Assembly (NCBI RefSeq): GCF_002979455.1
Contig: NZ_PCOU01000004.1
Coordinates: forward strand, 166,945-230,944
Source: Chryseobacterium sp. MYb7
GTDB taxonomy: Bacteria; Bacteroidota; Bacteroidia; Flavobacteriales; Weeksellaceae
Reading direction: 5' to 3'
Length of the DNA stretch: 64,000 nucleotides
Shown: positions 44,535 through 53,152 of the stretch, in pieces
Layout: the number at the start of each line of letters is the position of its first letter
Numbering within the stretch: the first letter of the stretch is position 1
Program-made: the position numbers and the translations under genes
The notes under the pieces: generated by a model
Told to the model about the DNA's origin: nothing
Database searches by the model: none
Seen by the model: only the letters and a program-made list of their open reading frames with translations

Positions 44535-45080
44535 ATGAAAAAATTAGCATTATTAAGCGTATTACTTCTTTCTGCGGGGTACGTTTCAGCACAAAAATAC
44601 AGTTCTAAAACAGGGGAAGTAACTTTTGAAGCTTCGGTTCCTCTGTTTGATGATATTTTTGCTCAGGATGATAACAATATTGTTATTCTCAATGCAGACA
44701 ACGGTGAAATGGCTTCGGTTTCAACCGTTAAAAACTTTCATTTTAAAACAAAATTAATGGAAGAGCATTTCAATGAAAGCTATGCAGAATCTGCAAAATA
44801 CCCAAAAACAACCTTCAAAGGAAAGATCGTGAACTTTGATAAAACAAAGCTTACCGCAAGCCCTCAGAAGTATACCGTTCAGGGAACTCTAAACTTTCAT
44901 GGGGTAGATAAAGCCGTTGCCTCTTCTGCTACTTTATATGCAAAAGACGGTAAGATCTATATGCAGGGTGGTTTTGTAGCCAGACCTGTAGATTATAAAG
45001 TGACTATTCCTAAAATGGTTACCAAGAAAGTGGCAGAAAATGTCAACATCGAATATAATTACATCATGGTAAAGCAATGA
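44535..45080 (+). CDS. YceI-family periplasmic lipocalin-like protein
   Basis: 181 residues from ATG 44535, 10 bp after the cytochrome stop codon. Signal peptide about 1-19. The beta-barrel signature YPKTTFKGKIVNF and LTASPQKYTVQGTLNFHGV identifies the YceI family, which binds isoprenoid quinone-like lipids in a long pocket. A lipid or quinone carrier beside a cytochrome and a DOMON protein is consistent with electron transfer in the envelope. The ligand cannot be read from sequence. Confidence 0.9.
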   Translation: MKKLALLSVLLLSAGYVSAQKYSSKTGEVTFEASVPLFDDIFAQDDNNIVILNADNGEMASVSTVKNFHFKTKLMEEHFNESYAESAKYPKTTFKGKIVNFDKTKLTASPQKYTVQGTLNFHGVDKAVASSATLYAKDGKIYMQGGFVARPVDYKVTIPKMVTKKVAENVNIEYNYIMVKQ

Positions 45081-45601
45081 GACCTATAATCTTAGTATTA
45101 GGACTATTCCTGAGCTCATTGATATCTGCTCAAGATAAGACAAAATCAATATTTGATATTGCCAGAAGCGGAACTGTAGCTGAAGTACAGACACTGATGA
45201 AACAAAATCCTGATATCATTAATCAGACTAACGAGAATGGATTTTCACCGCTGATTTTGGCTTGCTACAGAGGAAATACTCCGGTTGCAGAATTTTTAAT
45301 TACCCACGTTAAAAATATGAATTATGCAAGTGAAGAAGGAACAGCTTTAACAGCTTCTGTTTTTAAAGGAGATAGAAATCTCACTAAGAAATTATTAGAG
45401 AACAATGCTGATCCAAATGTGCCCAACAGCAGCGGTGTAACTCCACTGATATATGCTGTTCAGTCCCAAAACAAAGAAATGGTTGAGTTGTTGCTAAAGA
45501 ATAAAGCCAATAAAACATTATCAGATAAACAGGGGAAAACTGTTTTTGAGTATGCCCTGTCTTCTAAAAATCAAGATATTATTAACCTACTAAAAAACTG
45601 A
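45077..45601 (+). CDS. Exported ankyrin-repeat protein
   Basis: 174 residues overlapping the yceI-like stop by 4 bp (ATGA), so the two are translationally coupled. Signal peptide about 1-19. Four ankyrin repeats follow, with NENGFSPLILACYRGNTPVA, GTALTASVFKGDRNLTKKLL and SSGVTPLIYAVQSQNKEMVE. Periplasmic ankyrin proteins of this type often accompany catalase or other redox enzymes. The partner here is unknown. Confidence 0.88.
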   Translation: MRPIILVLGLFLSSLISAQDKTKSIFDIARSGTVAEVQTLMKQNPDIINQTNENGFSPLILACYRGNTPVAEFLITHVKNMNYASEEGTALTASVFKGDRNLTKKLLENNADPNVPNSSGVTPLIYAVQSQNKEMVELLLKNKANKTLSDKQGKTVFEYALSSKNQDIINLLKN

Positions 45602-45605
45602 CCAT

Positions 45606-46385
45606 ATGAAATTAAAAACTACATTATTATTGATTGGACTTTTTGCTTTTTTGCAAGTAAAAAGTCAGTATTCGACAGGTACTGTGCCTCTCTTTTCTAC
45701 ACCGGGAGGAGCAGATTTGGCTTATTCAGTTAAGATAGACCTTACCCCTTCTTTAGTTACTCTTACCCTTATCGGTCCTTCTTCAGGATGGTTAGGAATG
45801 GCATTCAATACAACGAATATGGATGATATAGGGAAAGATGTTGTCATTTTTGATGGTACCAACTTAAGTGACAGAACATTTAATGGGCAGGGAATTGTTC
45901 CGCCGTTGGACGCGACTCAAAACTGGACTGTAACATCCAATACAGTGGCAGGTAGCGTTCGTACTGTAATTGCTACAAGAGCTTTAAACACTGGGGATGC
46001 TAATGATTATGTCTTTACTGTTCCGCCTACAAGCCCTTTAAACATTACTTATGGACGCAGGCTGTCAAATTTTACAATTGCTTATCATGGCTCTAACAGC
46101 TGCGGTACTACAGCCCTTAATTTTGGTACATTAGGAACTAATGAAACAGTTCTGGAAAGTAAAAAAATGAATCTTTATCCCAATCCGGCTAAAGAAACAG
46201 TGAGCTTTAAAAATGCAGATAAAATAAAATCGATTGATATTTATGAATCTGCCGGAAGAAAAGTAAGATCTGTAAAAGTTGAAGGAGAAAATATCAGTGT
46301 CAGAGATTTAAAATCGGGTACTTATTATTTTGAAATCACTTTGAAAGATGGAACTGTGTCTTATGAAAAGCTGATTAAAGAATAA
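45606..46385 (+). CDS. DOMON-domain protein with T9SS sorting tail
   Basis: 259 residues, signal peptide about 1-20. Residues about 30-175 form a DOMON-like beta-sandwich (WLGMAFNTTNMDDIGKDVVI, VIATRALNTGD, TIAYHGSN), the fold that binds heme or sugars in extracellular redox proteins. A histidine (in AYHGS) is placed as a possible heme ligand. The last 75 residues (MNLYPNPAKETVSF to SYEKLIKE) are a T9SS type A sorting domain, so the protein reaches the cell surface. It is the last gene of the operon, followed by a terminator. Confidence 0.85.
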   Translation: MKLKTTLLLIGLFAFLQVKSQYSTGTVPLFSTPGGADLAYSVKIDLTPSLVTLTLIGPSSGWLGMAFNTTNMDDIGKDVVIFDGTNLSDRTFNGQGIVPPLDATQNWTVTSNTVAGSVRTVIATRALNTGDANDYVFTVPPTSPLNITYGRRLSNFTIAYHGSNSCGTTALNFGTLGTNETVLESKKMNLYPNPAKETVSFKNADKIKSIDIYESAGRKVRSVKVEGENISVRDLKSGTYYFEITLKDGTVSYEKLIKE

Positions 46386-46410
46386 TTTTTTTAAACCTTA
46401 AATATTTAGC

Positions 46411-46447
46411 AATGAGACCTCTGATTTTTCAGAGGTCTCATTTTTTC
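46411..46447 (+). terminator. Terminator of the DUF5777-to-DOMON operon
   Basis: Perfect 14-bp stem AATGAGACCTCTGA/TCAGAGGTCTCATT, four-base loop, then T residues. Confidence 0.9.
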
Positions 46448-46550
46448 TTAAAGCCCCAATTTCAGGGAGATTGCTTTAAAATTCATATATTTGTGTATAT
46501 CCCATTACTTAACAAAAGGCAGTTTCCTGACCTTATAATTTTTATAACCA

Positions 46551-47396
46551 ATGGAATTTAAAACTTTAGCGAATATCACAATCGATGAGCTTTTATTCGT
46601 GTTTAATTATTCATTCTCTGATTATGTTGTTCCTTTTTCCTTAACGAAAGAGGTTCTTGTTTCAAAAATTGCAGAACAAAAATTAGATATGAATTTATCG
46701 GTCGGAGCATTTGAAGAGGGGAGATTAGTTGGATTTATTCTTCAGGCTGAAAAAGTTGAAAATGATGAAAAGATTATCTACAACGGAGGTACTGGAGTTG
46801 TGCCGGAAAGCAGAGGTAAGGGATTGGTAAGAAAAATGTATGATTTTATCATTCCTGTTTTAAAAGAAAGAAATCTCAATACGTTACTTCTTGAGGTAAT
46901 TGAGGGCAATCAGCCAGCCATCAGGGCTTATGAAAATTTAGGATTTGCAATTGTCCGAAGGCTGCTTTGCTTTAAAGGAAATATTAAAAAAAGAAAAGGA
47001 AATTCTGAGATATCCATAAAAGACTTGAAAACTTTTCAGTGGGATTTACTATGTTCTTTTTGGGATATTGAACCTTCCTGGCAGGGTGCTGTTTTCGTAT
47101 TGGAACCTATGCCGGAAAACTATATTACTTTAGGAGCTTATAAAGGTGAAAATCTGGTTGGATATATCATTTACGGCACTGCTTCAAGAAAAATATATCA
47201 GATTGCGGTTGATAAAAATTATAGAAATCAGGGAGTTGGAACAACACTTTTCAATGCTATTCTGGAAAGCAATGGGGGAGAAACTGTAATATTGAACAAT
47301 GTAGATGATTCCTCAGAAGAGATCAGTAAATTTCTTAGTGAAAAAATAGGACTGAATAATTGGCTTTCACAATTTGAAATGAAAAGACCTATTTAA
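46551..47396 (+). CDS. GNAT-family acetyltransferase with two GNAT domains
   Basis: 281 residues. The first GNAT domain (about 1-140) has the acetyl-CoA loop VPESRGKGLVRKMYDF, and NQPAIRAYENLGF as the C-terminal motif. The second (about 150-280) has IAVDKNYRNQGVGTTLF. Two-domain GNAT enzymes usually have one active and one structural half. The substrate is unknown. A TATATTTG element at 46486-46493 may be the -7 box. No operon partner is evident. Confidence 0.85.
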   Translation: MEFKTLANITIDELLFVFNYSFSDYVVPFSLTKEVLVSKIAEQKLDMNLSVGAFEEGRLVGFILQAEKVENDEKIIYNGGTGVVPESRGKGLVRKMYDFIIPVLKERNLNTLLLEVIEGNQPAIRAYENLGFAIVRRLLCFKGNIKKRKGNSEISIKDLKTFQWDLLCSFWDIEPSWQGAVFVLEPMPENYITLGAYKGENLVGYIIYGTASRKIYQIAVDKNYRNQGVGTTLFNAILESNGGETVILNNVDDSSEEISKFLSEKIGLNNWLSQFEMKRPI

Positions 47397-47479
47397 CAAA
47401 TTGTAATTTTGATTCAAAAAAATAAGAGGTTTTAATATACTTTTAATCTCTTAAACTTTTCAGGGAAATGTCTAGGATG

Positions 47480-47487
47480 TAACTTTG
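47480..47487 (+). promoter_or_regulatory. -7 element before the phosphodiesterase gene
   Basis: TAACTTTG fits TAnnTTTG and lies 17 bp before the ATG at 47505. Only a T run, not TTG, is at the -33 distance. Confidence 0.4.
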
Positions 47488-47504
47488 CCGAAAATTTTAA
47501 AATA

Positions 47505-48788
47505 ATGAAGCGAGGAATCCATTTTTTACTGCTGCTAATTTCTTTTACGGCTTTTGCACAACAGGCCAATATTGATACTGCCCAGGTCGTTATACCAGGA
47601 AGACAAAACAGTACGGAAGCACAGTCAAAACCTTATTTGATCATGATATCAACGGATGGTTTCCGTTATGATTACGCCCAGAAATATAATGCTGAGAATC
47701 TTTTAAAACTGGCTAATGGCGGTGTAAAAGCTGAAGCAATGATTCCAAGTTATCCAAGTATAACTTTCCCCAACCACTGGAGCCTAATCACCGGGCTTTA
47801 CCCTTCTCATCATGGTTTGATTGATAATTTTTTCTATGATTACAAGAGAAAGGAAAACTACGCAATGAGCAGCAAAAAAAATGCTGAGGACGGAAGCTGG
47901 TATGGAGGAACTCCACTTTGGGGACTTGCTGAAAAACAGGGAATGGTATCAGCCTCTTTAATGTGGGTAGGATCTGCAAGTGATGCAGGAGGAATGAGAC
48001 CCACTTATTATTATCCTTATCACGAAAAATTTACCCCTTCTGAAAAAGTAGAAAAAGTAGTCAATTGGCTGAAACTGCCTGAAGATAAAAGACCACACTT
48101 CATTTCATTATATTTTCCGGAAGTAGATGGAAGCGGGCACCATTTTGGTCCTGATGCTAAAGAAACTGAAACTGCTGTTCACCTGATAGATCAGGCAATT
48201 GGCGATCTTGTTCAAAAAGTAAATGATTTAGGATTAAAAAATGTCAACTTTGTTTTTGTTTCAGATCATGGTATGATCAAAGTAGACGGAGGTACCCCTT
48301 TGGAAATTCCGGCTCTTCTTTTTGATAAGGATAGATTTGATTTTTACAATTCTCAGACTTTACTGAGAGTTTACGTTAAAAACCAAGATGAAGTAAAAGC
48401 AGTTTATAAACAACTAAAAGCTAATAAAACAGATGATTACGAAGTATATCTTGATAAAAAACTTCCTAGATATCTGCACTTTGCAACAAGAGATGACCAG
48501 TATAACAGGATAGGACAGATTCTTCTGATCCCCAAAGCTCCAAAAATATTTCTTGAAAAAGGTAAAAAATCATCAGTTGGAAAACATGGTTACAATCCTA
48601 AAATAGTTCCTGAAATGAAAGCTACTTTCTTTGCATGGGGGCCGGAATTCAAAAATAATCTGGTGATCTCTGAATTTGCCAACATTAATGTTTATCCTTT
48701 GGCTGCTGAGGTTTTAGGATTAAAAATAGATCAGCCTATTGATGGAAAACTGAAAGTCTTAAAAGAAACTCTGAAAGAGAAAAAATAA
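47505..48788 (+). CDS. Ectonucleotide pyrophosphatase/phosphodiesterase-type alkaline phosphatase superfamily protein
   Basis: 427 residues, signal peptide about 1-18. The superfamily motifs are ISTDGFRYDY (metal D), the nucleophile threonine in SYPSITFPNHWSL, LYPSHHG, PEVDGSGHHFGP, VFVSDHGM and GKHGYNPK. These are the six metal ligands and nucleophile of NPP-type enzymes, which split phosphodiester or pyrophosphate bonds of nucleotides or lipids outside the cytoplasm. It is monocistronic, ending at a very strong terminator. Confidence 0.9.
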   Translation: MKRGIHFLLLLISFTAFAQQANIDTAQVVIPGRQNSTEAQSKPYLIMISTDGFRYDYAQKYNAENLLKLANGGVKAEAMIPSYPSITFPNHWSLITGLYPSHHGLIDNFFYDYKRKENYAMSSKKNAEDGSWYGGTPLWGLAEKQGMVSASLMWVGSASDAGGMRPTYYYPYHEKFTPSEKVEKVVNWLKLPEDKRPHFISLYFPEVDGSGHHFGPDAKETETAVHLIDQAIGDLVQKVNDLGLKNVNFVFVSDHGMIKVDGGTPLEIPALLFDKDRFDFYNSQTLLRVYVKNQDEVKAVYKQLKANKTDDYEVYLDKKLPRYLHFATRDDQYNRIGQILLIPKAPKIFLEKGKKSSVGKHGYNPKIVPEMKATFFAWGPEFKNNLVISEFANINVYPLAAEVLGLKIDQPIDGKLKVLKETLKEKK

Positions 48789-48816
48789 TCTTAAAGATTA
48801 AGATATAATAGTTAAA

Positions 48817-48855
48817 ATAGTTTCGGCGCACCTTTGGTGCGCCGAAACTATTTTT
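48817..48855 (+). terminator. Terminator after the phosphodiesterase gene
   Basis: Perfect 16-bp stem ATAGTTTCGGCGCACC/GGTGCGCCGAAACTAT, three-base loop and five T. Confidence 0.93.
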
Positions 48856-48924
48856 AGGAATTGACTTAGGAATTGAAAGCGTTAAAAAAATAAGTTTTGT
48901 GAACGTTAAGAAAATTCTACTGTT

Positions 48925-49055
48925 TGAAGCGCGGGAATTAAATTCTATAATAAATTAATAGTGAATCCGCGCGAGTTTAGAATTTTTAGAGAACAAAAAT
49001 TATTTTTAGCATTTTAATTCCAGTCTTGAACTTTTGTTTCTTTTGTTTCAAGACA
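48925..49055. other. Intergenic hairpin-forming region
   Basis: Between the terminator and the convergent NmrA-like gene lie GCGCGG (48929-48934) pairing with CCGCGC (48967-48972), and a GTCTTGAA/TTCAAGAC stem near 49023-49055 whose arms flank a T-rich loop. No gene is visible. Confidence 0.35.
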
Positions 49056-49062
49056 AAAGAAA

Positions 49063-49941
49063 TTAGAATCTAGAAGAAAACTCCTTTGCAAAATCTTCTA
49101 GCTTAACATTTCCTGTAACTGGAGAACCGTGATCAATAAAATCTTTCTGTACAACACCGGTTCTTATTCCTCTACCCATTTCAACATACAGTTTAGCCAT
49201 ATCTTCCGGCAGTCCGGCTTGAAGCATTCCGTTTAAAGAATCTTCATCGGAGAATTCTACCCATGGAAGTTCAGGTTTATTAACAGAAGTTCCCAGAACC
49301 TTCGCAAAATCAGAACCTTTTCTTACGTCACTTACAACGTATCTGATGTTATTGGTATTTCCATCTTTTACCAGTTCCTCAGCGGCTGCTTTTGCAATAT
49401 CGTTGGGATGTACTACTGGTACTTCAATATCTGCAGGATAATTGGCTCCAATGATCCCAGCATTTTGAATTAAAGGAATGTCATTGAAAAAATTATTGTA
49501 AAAATATCCGGCTCTTAAAAAAGTAAAAGAAGTGTTTTCTACTTCATTGTATATTTTTTCAATATTATGAAGACCTGCGATAGGACCGTTTTCTACAGGA
49601 GATTCAGCGCCCACACTGCTTAGCATTACGGCTCTTTTTACATTGGCATTTTTTAAAGCGTCTGCATAATTTTTTCCAGCATTGGTTGTATTTTCCACAA
49701 TCTTATCCGGACTGATTGCTGGAGGAGTCATGACAAAAACGGCATCCGCTCCTTCAAATGTTTGTGTTAAAAAATCAACATCTGTAATAGATCCTATGGC
49801 TGGTGTTGCTCCCAGAGATTCAATATCCTGTTTTCTGGTATCGCTGCTGCTTACTACGGTAATATTGTGCCCATCAGCAATTAACTGTTGAGCTAACGGT
49901 TTAGCTACATTTCCTAGTGATCCTGTGATTATAATTTTCAT
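49063..49941 (-). CDS. NmrA-like NAD(P)-binding protein (SDR superfamily)
   Basis: 292 residues from the ATG at 49941; upstream in-frame codons would run into the promoter. Rossmann fold: MKIIITGSLGNVAKPLAQQL with the GxxGxxxxP nucleotide motif, then VKRAVMLSSVGAES and a YF-NNF region. NmrA/QOR2-like proteins reduce quinones or sense NAD(P) redox state. It is divergent from an HxlR regulator gene with overlapping promoters; regulators of the HxlR family often control such oxidoreductases, so this is the likely target. Confidence 0.88.
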   Translation of the reverse strand: MKIIITGSLGNVAKPLAQQLIADGHNITVVSSSDTRKQDIESLGATPAIGSITDVDFLTQTFEGADAVFVMTPPAISPDKIVENTTNAGKNYADALKNANVKRAVMLSSVGAESPVENGPIAGLHNIEKIYNEVENTSFTFLRAGYFYNNFFNDIPLIQNAGIIGANYPADIEVPVVHPNDIAKAAAEELVKDGNTNNIRYVVSDVRKGSDFAKVLGTSVNKPELPWVEFSDEDSLNGMLQAGLPEDMAKLYVEMGRGIRTGVVQKDFIDHGSPVTGNVKLEDFAKEFSSRF

Positions 49942-49967
49942 AATAAATATTTTTTTATTTCTGGGAA

Positions 49968-50006
49968 CAAAGTTATATTTGTACTTACTTTTATACAAGT
50001 ACTTAC
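49968..50006. promoter_or_regulatory. Overlapping divergent promoters with paired GTACTTAC sites
   Basis: Minus strand: -33 TTG (complement of CAA, 49996-49998), 20 nt, -7 TAACTTTG (complement of CAAAGTTA, 49968-49975), for the NmrA-like gene. Plus strand: -7 TATATTTG (49974-49981) for the HxlR gene. GTACTTAC is repeated at 49981-49988 and 49999-50006 (18-bp step), covering the core of both promoters. It is a natural operator for a dimeric regulator. Confidence 0.65.
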
Positions 50007-50022
50007 CCTAAAGTATGTAGAT

Positions 50023-50451
50023 ATGACAGCCATTAAAGAAAGTTCAACCATTCAGGAGAATAAAAAGACAGTACAGGATTGTCCTGTAATGTATGTTATG
50101 GAAAGAATTGGCGGATTTTGGAAACCTATTATCCTGTTTAATCTTTCCACAGGAGAAAAAAGATACAGCGAATTGAAAAAAGCAATTCCTGCCGTAACAG
50201 AAAAAATGCTCATTCAGCATTTGAAACAGCTTGAAACAGACGGATTAATTATCAGAACTGCAAAACCTATAATCCCTCCTCATGTGACGTATAAACTGAG
50301 TGAAGCCGGTAATGAGCTGGCTCCCGTTATTGATGCCATGGCAGCTTGGGCTTTTCAGGATATGGAAAGAAATGATATAAAATGTACTGAAGGAAACAGA
50401 TACATCACGAATCAGGATCAGAATGCTTTTAGCCAAAACCTGAAAAAATAA
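50023..50451 (+). CDS. HxlR-family transcription regulator
   Basis: 142 residues, one winged-helix domain. The conserved QDCPVMYVMERIGGFWKPII opening includes C20, the position that acts as a redox or aldehyde-sensing cysteine in several HxlR/HypR-type proteins. Then KRYSELKKAIPAVTEKMLIQ and VTYKLSEAGNELAPV. It likely represses or activates the divergent NmrA-like gene and itself through the GTACTTAC repeats. A strong bidirectional-type terminator follows. Confidence 0.93.
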   Translation: MTAIKESSTIQENKKTVQDCPVMYVMERIGGFWKPIILFNLSTGEKRYSELKKAIPAVTEKMLIQHLKQLETDGLIIRTAKPIIPPHVTYKLSEAGNELAPVIDAMAAWAFQDMERNDIKCTEGNRYITNQDQNAFSQNLKK

Positions 50452-50487
50452 AAACAGGCTCTTCAATCCGAAGAGCCTGTTTTTGTT
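50451..50487. terminator. Terminator between HxlR gene and convergent alcohol dehydrogenase
   Basis: Perfect 14-bp stem AAAACAGGCTCTTC/GAAGAGCCTGTTTT, five-base loop, T run. Usable from both sides. Confidence 0.9.
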
Positions 50488-50505
50488 ACTATTCTTATAG
50501 AAGAA

Positions 50506-51558
50506 TTATAAAGACTGCATGTCGATAACAAAACGGTATCTTACATCACTTTTCAGCATTCTTTCATACGCTTCGTTGATTTCCTGCATTTTGATCATTT
50601 CAATTTCTGAAACAATATTGTGCTCTCCACAGAAATCCAGTAATTCCTGAGTTTCAGCAATACCACCGATTACAGAACCTGCTACTGACTTTCTTCCCAA
50701 AATCATAGGAACTGTATTTAGAATAGGCTCTAACCCTCCCAGGTATCCTACCAAAACATGAGTTCCATTGATATTTAAAGTAGTCACATACGGATTGATG
50801 TCATGTACATAAGGAACCGTATCAATAATCACATCGAATTTCCCTTTTACAGAATCCATTTGTGCTTCATCAGTAGAAATAACAACATGATCAGCACCCA
50901 ATTGTTTTGCATCTTCAGTTTTTCCCGGAGTTCTTGAGAATAAAGTAACTTCAGCTCCCAGTCCTTTTGCTAATTTAATAGCCATGTGACCAAGACCTCC
51001 CAATCCTACAACAGCTACTTTAGAACCAGGACCTACATTCCAGTGTTTTAAAGGAGACCATGTGGTAATACCTGCACAAAGTAGTGGTGCTACGGCTGCC
51101 AGATCAAGATTTTCAGGTACTTTTAAAACATGGTGAGAATCCACAACTACTTTTTGAGAATATCCTCCAAAAGTATGACCTCCCAAATGTTTGTCTTTTC
51201 CATTGTATGTTCCGGTGAACCCGTTCAGACAGTATTGTTCAAGATCATGCTTGCAGCTGTCACAGTGTCCACAAGAATCTACAATACATCCTACACCAGC
51301 AAGATCACCAACTTTAAATTTGGAAACTTCGCTTCCTACCTTTGTAATTCTTCCTACAATTTCATGCCCCGGAACTGCAGGATACAAAGATCCGCCCCAG
51401 TCGTTTCTTGCTGTATGAAGATCAGAATGGCATACCCCGCAGTATAGAATTTCAATCTCTACATCTTTTGAGGTTACTTCTCTTCTTACAATATTCATTT
51501 CTTTCAGGTCTGCTGTGGTAGACTCTGCACCATAAGCTTTTACTGTAATTGTACTCAT
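50506..51558 (-). CDS. Zinc-dependent NAD(P) alcohol dehydrogenase (YahK/cinnamyl type)
   Basis: 350 residues. The catalytic zinc site is C-G-V-C-H-S-D (about 36-42), PGHEIVG and a later cysteine. The structural zinc site is CGHCDSCKHDLEQYC. The nucleotide site is VGLGGLGHMAIKLAK. It should reduce aldehydes to alcohols with NADPH, as YahK-like enzymes do. A cupin gene lies 24 bp upstream on the same strand, and an AraC regulator is divergent, so the pair is probably AraC-controlled. Confidence 0.92.
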   Translation of the reverse strand: MSTITVKAYGAESTTADLKEMNIVRREVTSKDVEIEILYCGVCHSDLHTARNDWGGSLYPAVPGHEIVGRITKVGSEVSKFKVGDLAGVGCIVDSCGHCDSCKHDLEQYCLNGFTGTYNGKDKHLGGHTFGGYSQKVVVDSHHVLKVPENLDLAAVAPLLCAGITTWSPLKHWNVGPGSKVAVVGLGGLGHMAIKLAKGLGAEVTLFSRTPGKTEDAKQLGADHVVISTDEAQMDSVKGKFDVIIDTVPYVHDINPYVTTLNINGTHVLVGYLGGLEPILNTVPMILGRKSVAGSVIGGIAETQELLDFCGEHNIVSEIEMIKMQEINEAYERMLKSDVRYRFVIDMQSL

Positions 51559-51582
51559 TTTTTATATTTAGTTTATTTAGGT

Positions 51583-51987
51583 TTATAAATTATGATATTC
51601 TTCATCTGTTACAGGCTCCAGCCATTCTACAATCCCGTTTTGGGTATTGGGATTAATGGCAATATGGGTAAACTCACTATCCGGAGCTGCTCCATGCCAG
51701 TGGATAATATCAGGGGGAATAGTAACAACATCTCCCGGGTTTAAAATCTGAGCAGGTTTTCCTTTTTCCTGATAATAGCCTGTTCCTGAAGTTACGATTA
51801 AAATCTGTCCGCCTCCATGAGAATGCCAGTTATTTCTGCACCCAGGTTCAAAAATTACATTTCCGATCTGGCAGTTCAGGTTATCTTCATTGGGTTTCAG
51901 AATATGAACCCACGCTGTTCCTCCAGAAAAATAATCCGGAGAAGCTTTTTCCCCTTTCGGGAAAATGTTGATATTAAAGGTTTCCAT
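51583..51987 (-). CDS. Small cupin-domain protein
   Basis: 134 residues forming a single cupin barrel. Motif 1 NNWHSHGGGQILIVTSG and motif 2 DIIHWHGAAP supply histidines for a metal. Proteins of this kind (carboxymuconolactone-associated cupins) act as stress-linked enzymes or sensors; the substrate is unknown. It is co-transcribed with the alcohol dehydrogenase gene 24 bp downstream. Confidence 0.88.
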   Translation of the reverse strand: METFNINIFPKGEKASPDYFSGGTAWVHILKPNEDNLNCQIGNVIFEPGCRNNWHSHGGGQILIVTSGTGYYQEKGKPAQILNPGDVVTIPPDIIHWHGAAPDSEFTHIAINPNTQNGIVEWLEPVTDEEYHNL

Positions 51988-52118
51988 AACGATACAAAAG
52001 TCGAAACTTTCACTTAAACAAAACTTATACAGATTACCGAATTACTTACCAATTTTACAGACATCATTTCAGTTACAAATGAAAGTGGTAATTTTGAATA
52101 GCAATAAAAATATACTTC

Positions 52119-53021
52119 ATGGAAAATCAGGAGGTTGAAATCTATAATACGGTCTCGGAATACAATAAAATGGCGAATCATGAAACCCTGCATCCGTTGG
52201 TAAGTATCATTGATTTTTCCAAATCCGATCCTATTTGTCAGTATAGAAGAAAATTTGGGTTTTATACCGTTTTTCTGAAAGACGTAATGTGTGGTGATAT
52301 GCAATATGGAAAACACAGCTATGATTATCAGGAAGGAACATTAGTATTTATTGCTCCCGACCAGACGTATGGAATTTATAACAAAGACAAATCTGTTCAG
52401 CCAGCAGGTTTTGCTTTAATTTTTCATCCGGATTTAATCAAAGGGACCAACTTAGGGAAGAATATCAAAGATTATTCATTTTTCTCTTATGACGTACATG
52501 AAGCGCTTCATCTCTCAGAAAAAGAAAGAGAAGTGGTGCTGGATTGCTTTAAAAATATTAAACTGGAACTGGAACAGGCTATTGATAAACACAGCAAATC
52601 TTTAATTGTTAATAATATTGAGCTGTTCCTGAATTATTGTATGCGTTTTTATGACCGCCAGTTCATTACAAGAGATCATATCAATCAGGGAGTCATCGGG
52701 AAATTTGAAAATCTGGTAGATGATTATTTGAAATCTGAAAATCCAAAGAATATAGGTTTTCCAATGGTCAATTACTTCGCAGAAAAACTGAATCTTTCCG
52801 CCAATTATTTCGGAGATCTTATCAAAAAAGAACTGGGAATTTCCGCACAGGAATTTATCCACAATAAGCTTATAGATATTGCCAAAGAACAAATTCTTGA
52901 TCAGGCAAAAACAATCAGTGAAATTTCTTATGATTTAGGCTTTAAATATCCACAACATTTTACAAGACTGTTTAAAACGAAAGTAGGTGTTTCTCCGAGT
53001 GAGTATAAAATCCTGAACTAG
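52119..53021 (+). CDS. AraC-family transcription regulator
   Basis: 300 residues: an N-terminal cupin-like effector domain (about 40-150, SYDYQEGTLVFIAPDQTYGI) and two C-terminal HTH motifs (about 200-295) with AKTISEISYDLGFKYPQHFT and TKVGVSPSEYK. It is divergent from the cupin-alcohol dehydrogenase pair and is their likely regulator. TAATTTTG at 52089-52096 is a plausible -7 element 23 bp before the ATG. Confidence 0.93.
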   Translation: MENQEVEIYNTVSEYNKMANHETLHPLVSIIDFSKSDPICQYRRKFGFYTVFLKDVMCGDMQYGKHSYDYQEGTLVFIAPDQTYGIYNKDKSVQPAGFALIFHPDLIKGTNLGKNIKDYSFFSYDVHEALHLSEKEREVVLDCFKNIKLELEQAIDKHSKSLIVNNIELFLNYCMRFYDRQFITRDHINQGVIGKFENLVDDYLKSENPKNIGFPMVNYFAEKLNLSANYFGDLIKKELGISAQEFIHNKLIDIAKEQILDQAKTISEISYDLGFKYPQHFTRLFKTKVGVSPSEYKILN

Positions 53022-53152
53022 TTTTTAAACACTAATAGCACTAATTTTTTCTCAAATGGCACTATGATAATTCGTGGATATTTGTGCAATTATTTGTGAG
53101 ATTTGTGTTTAAATAATTAAATTTAAGAAGAAAAGTTTTCACACTTGTAAAG

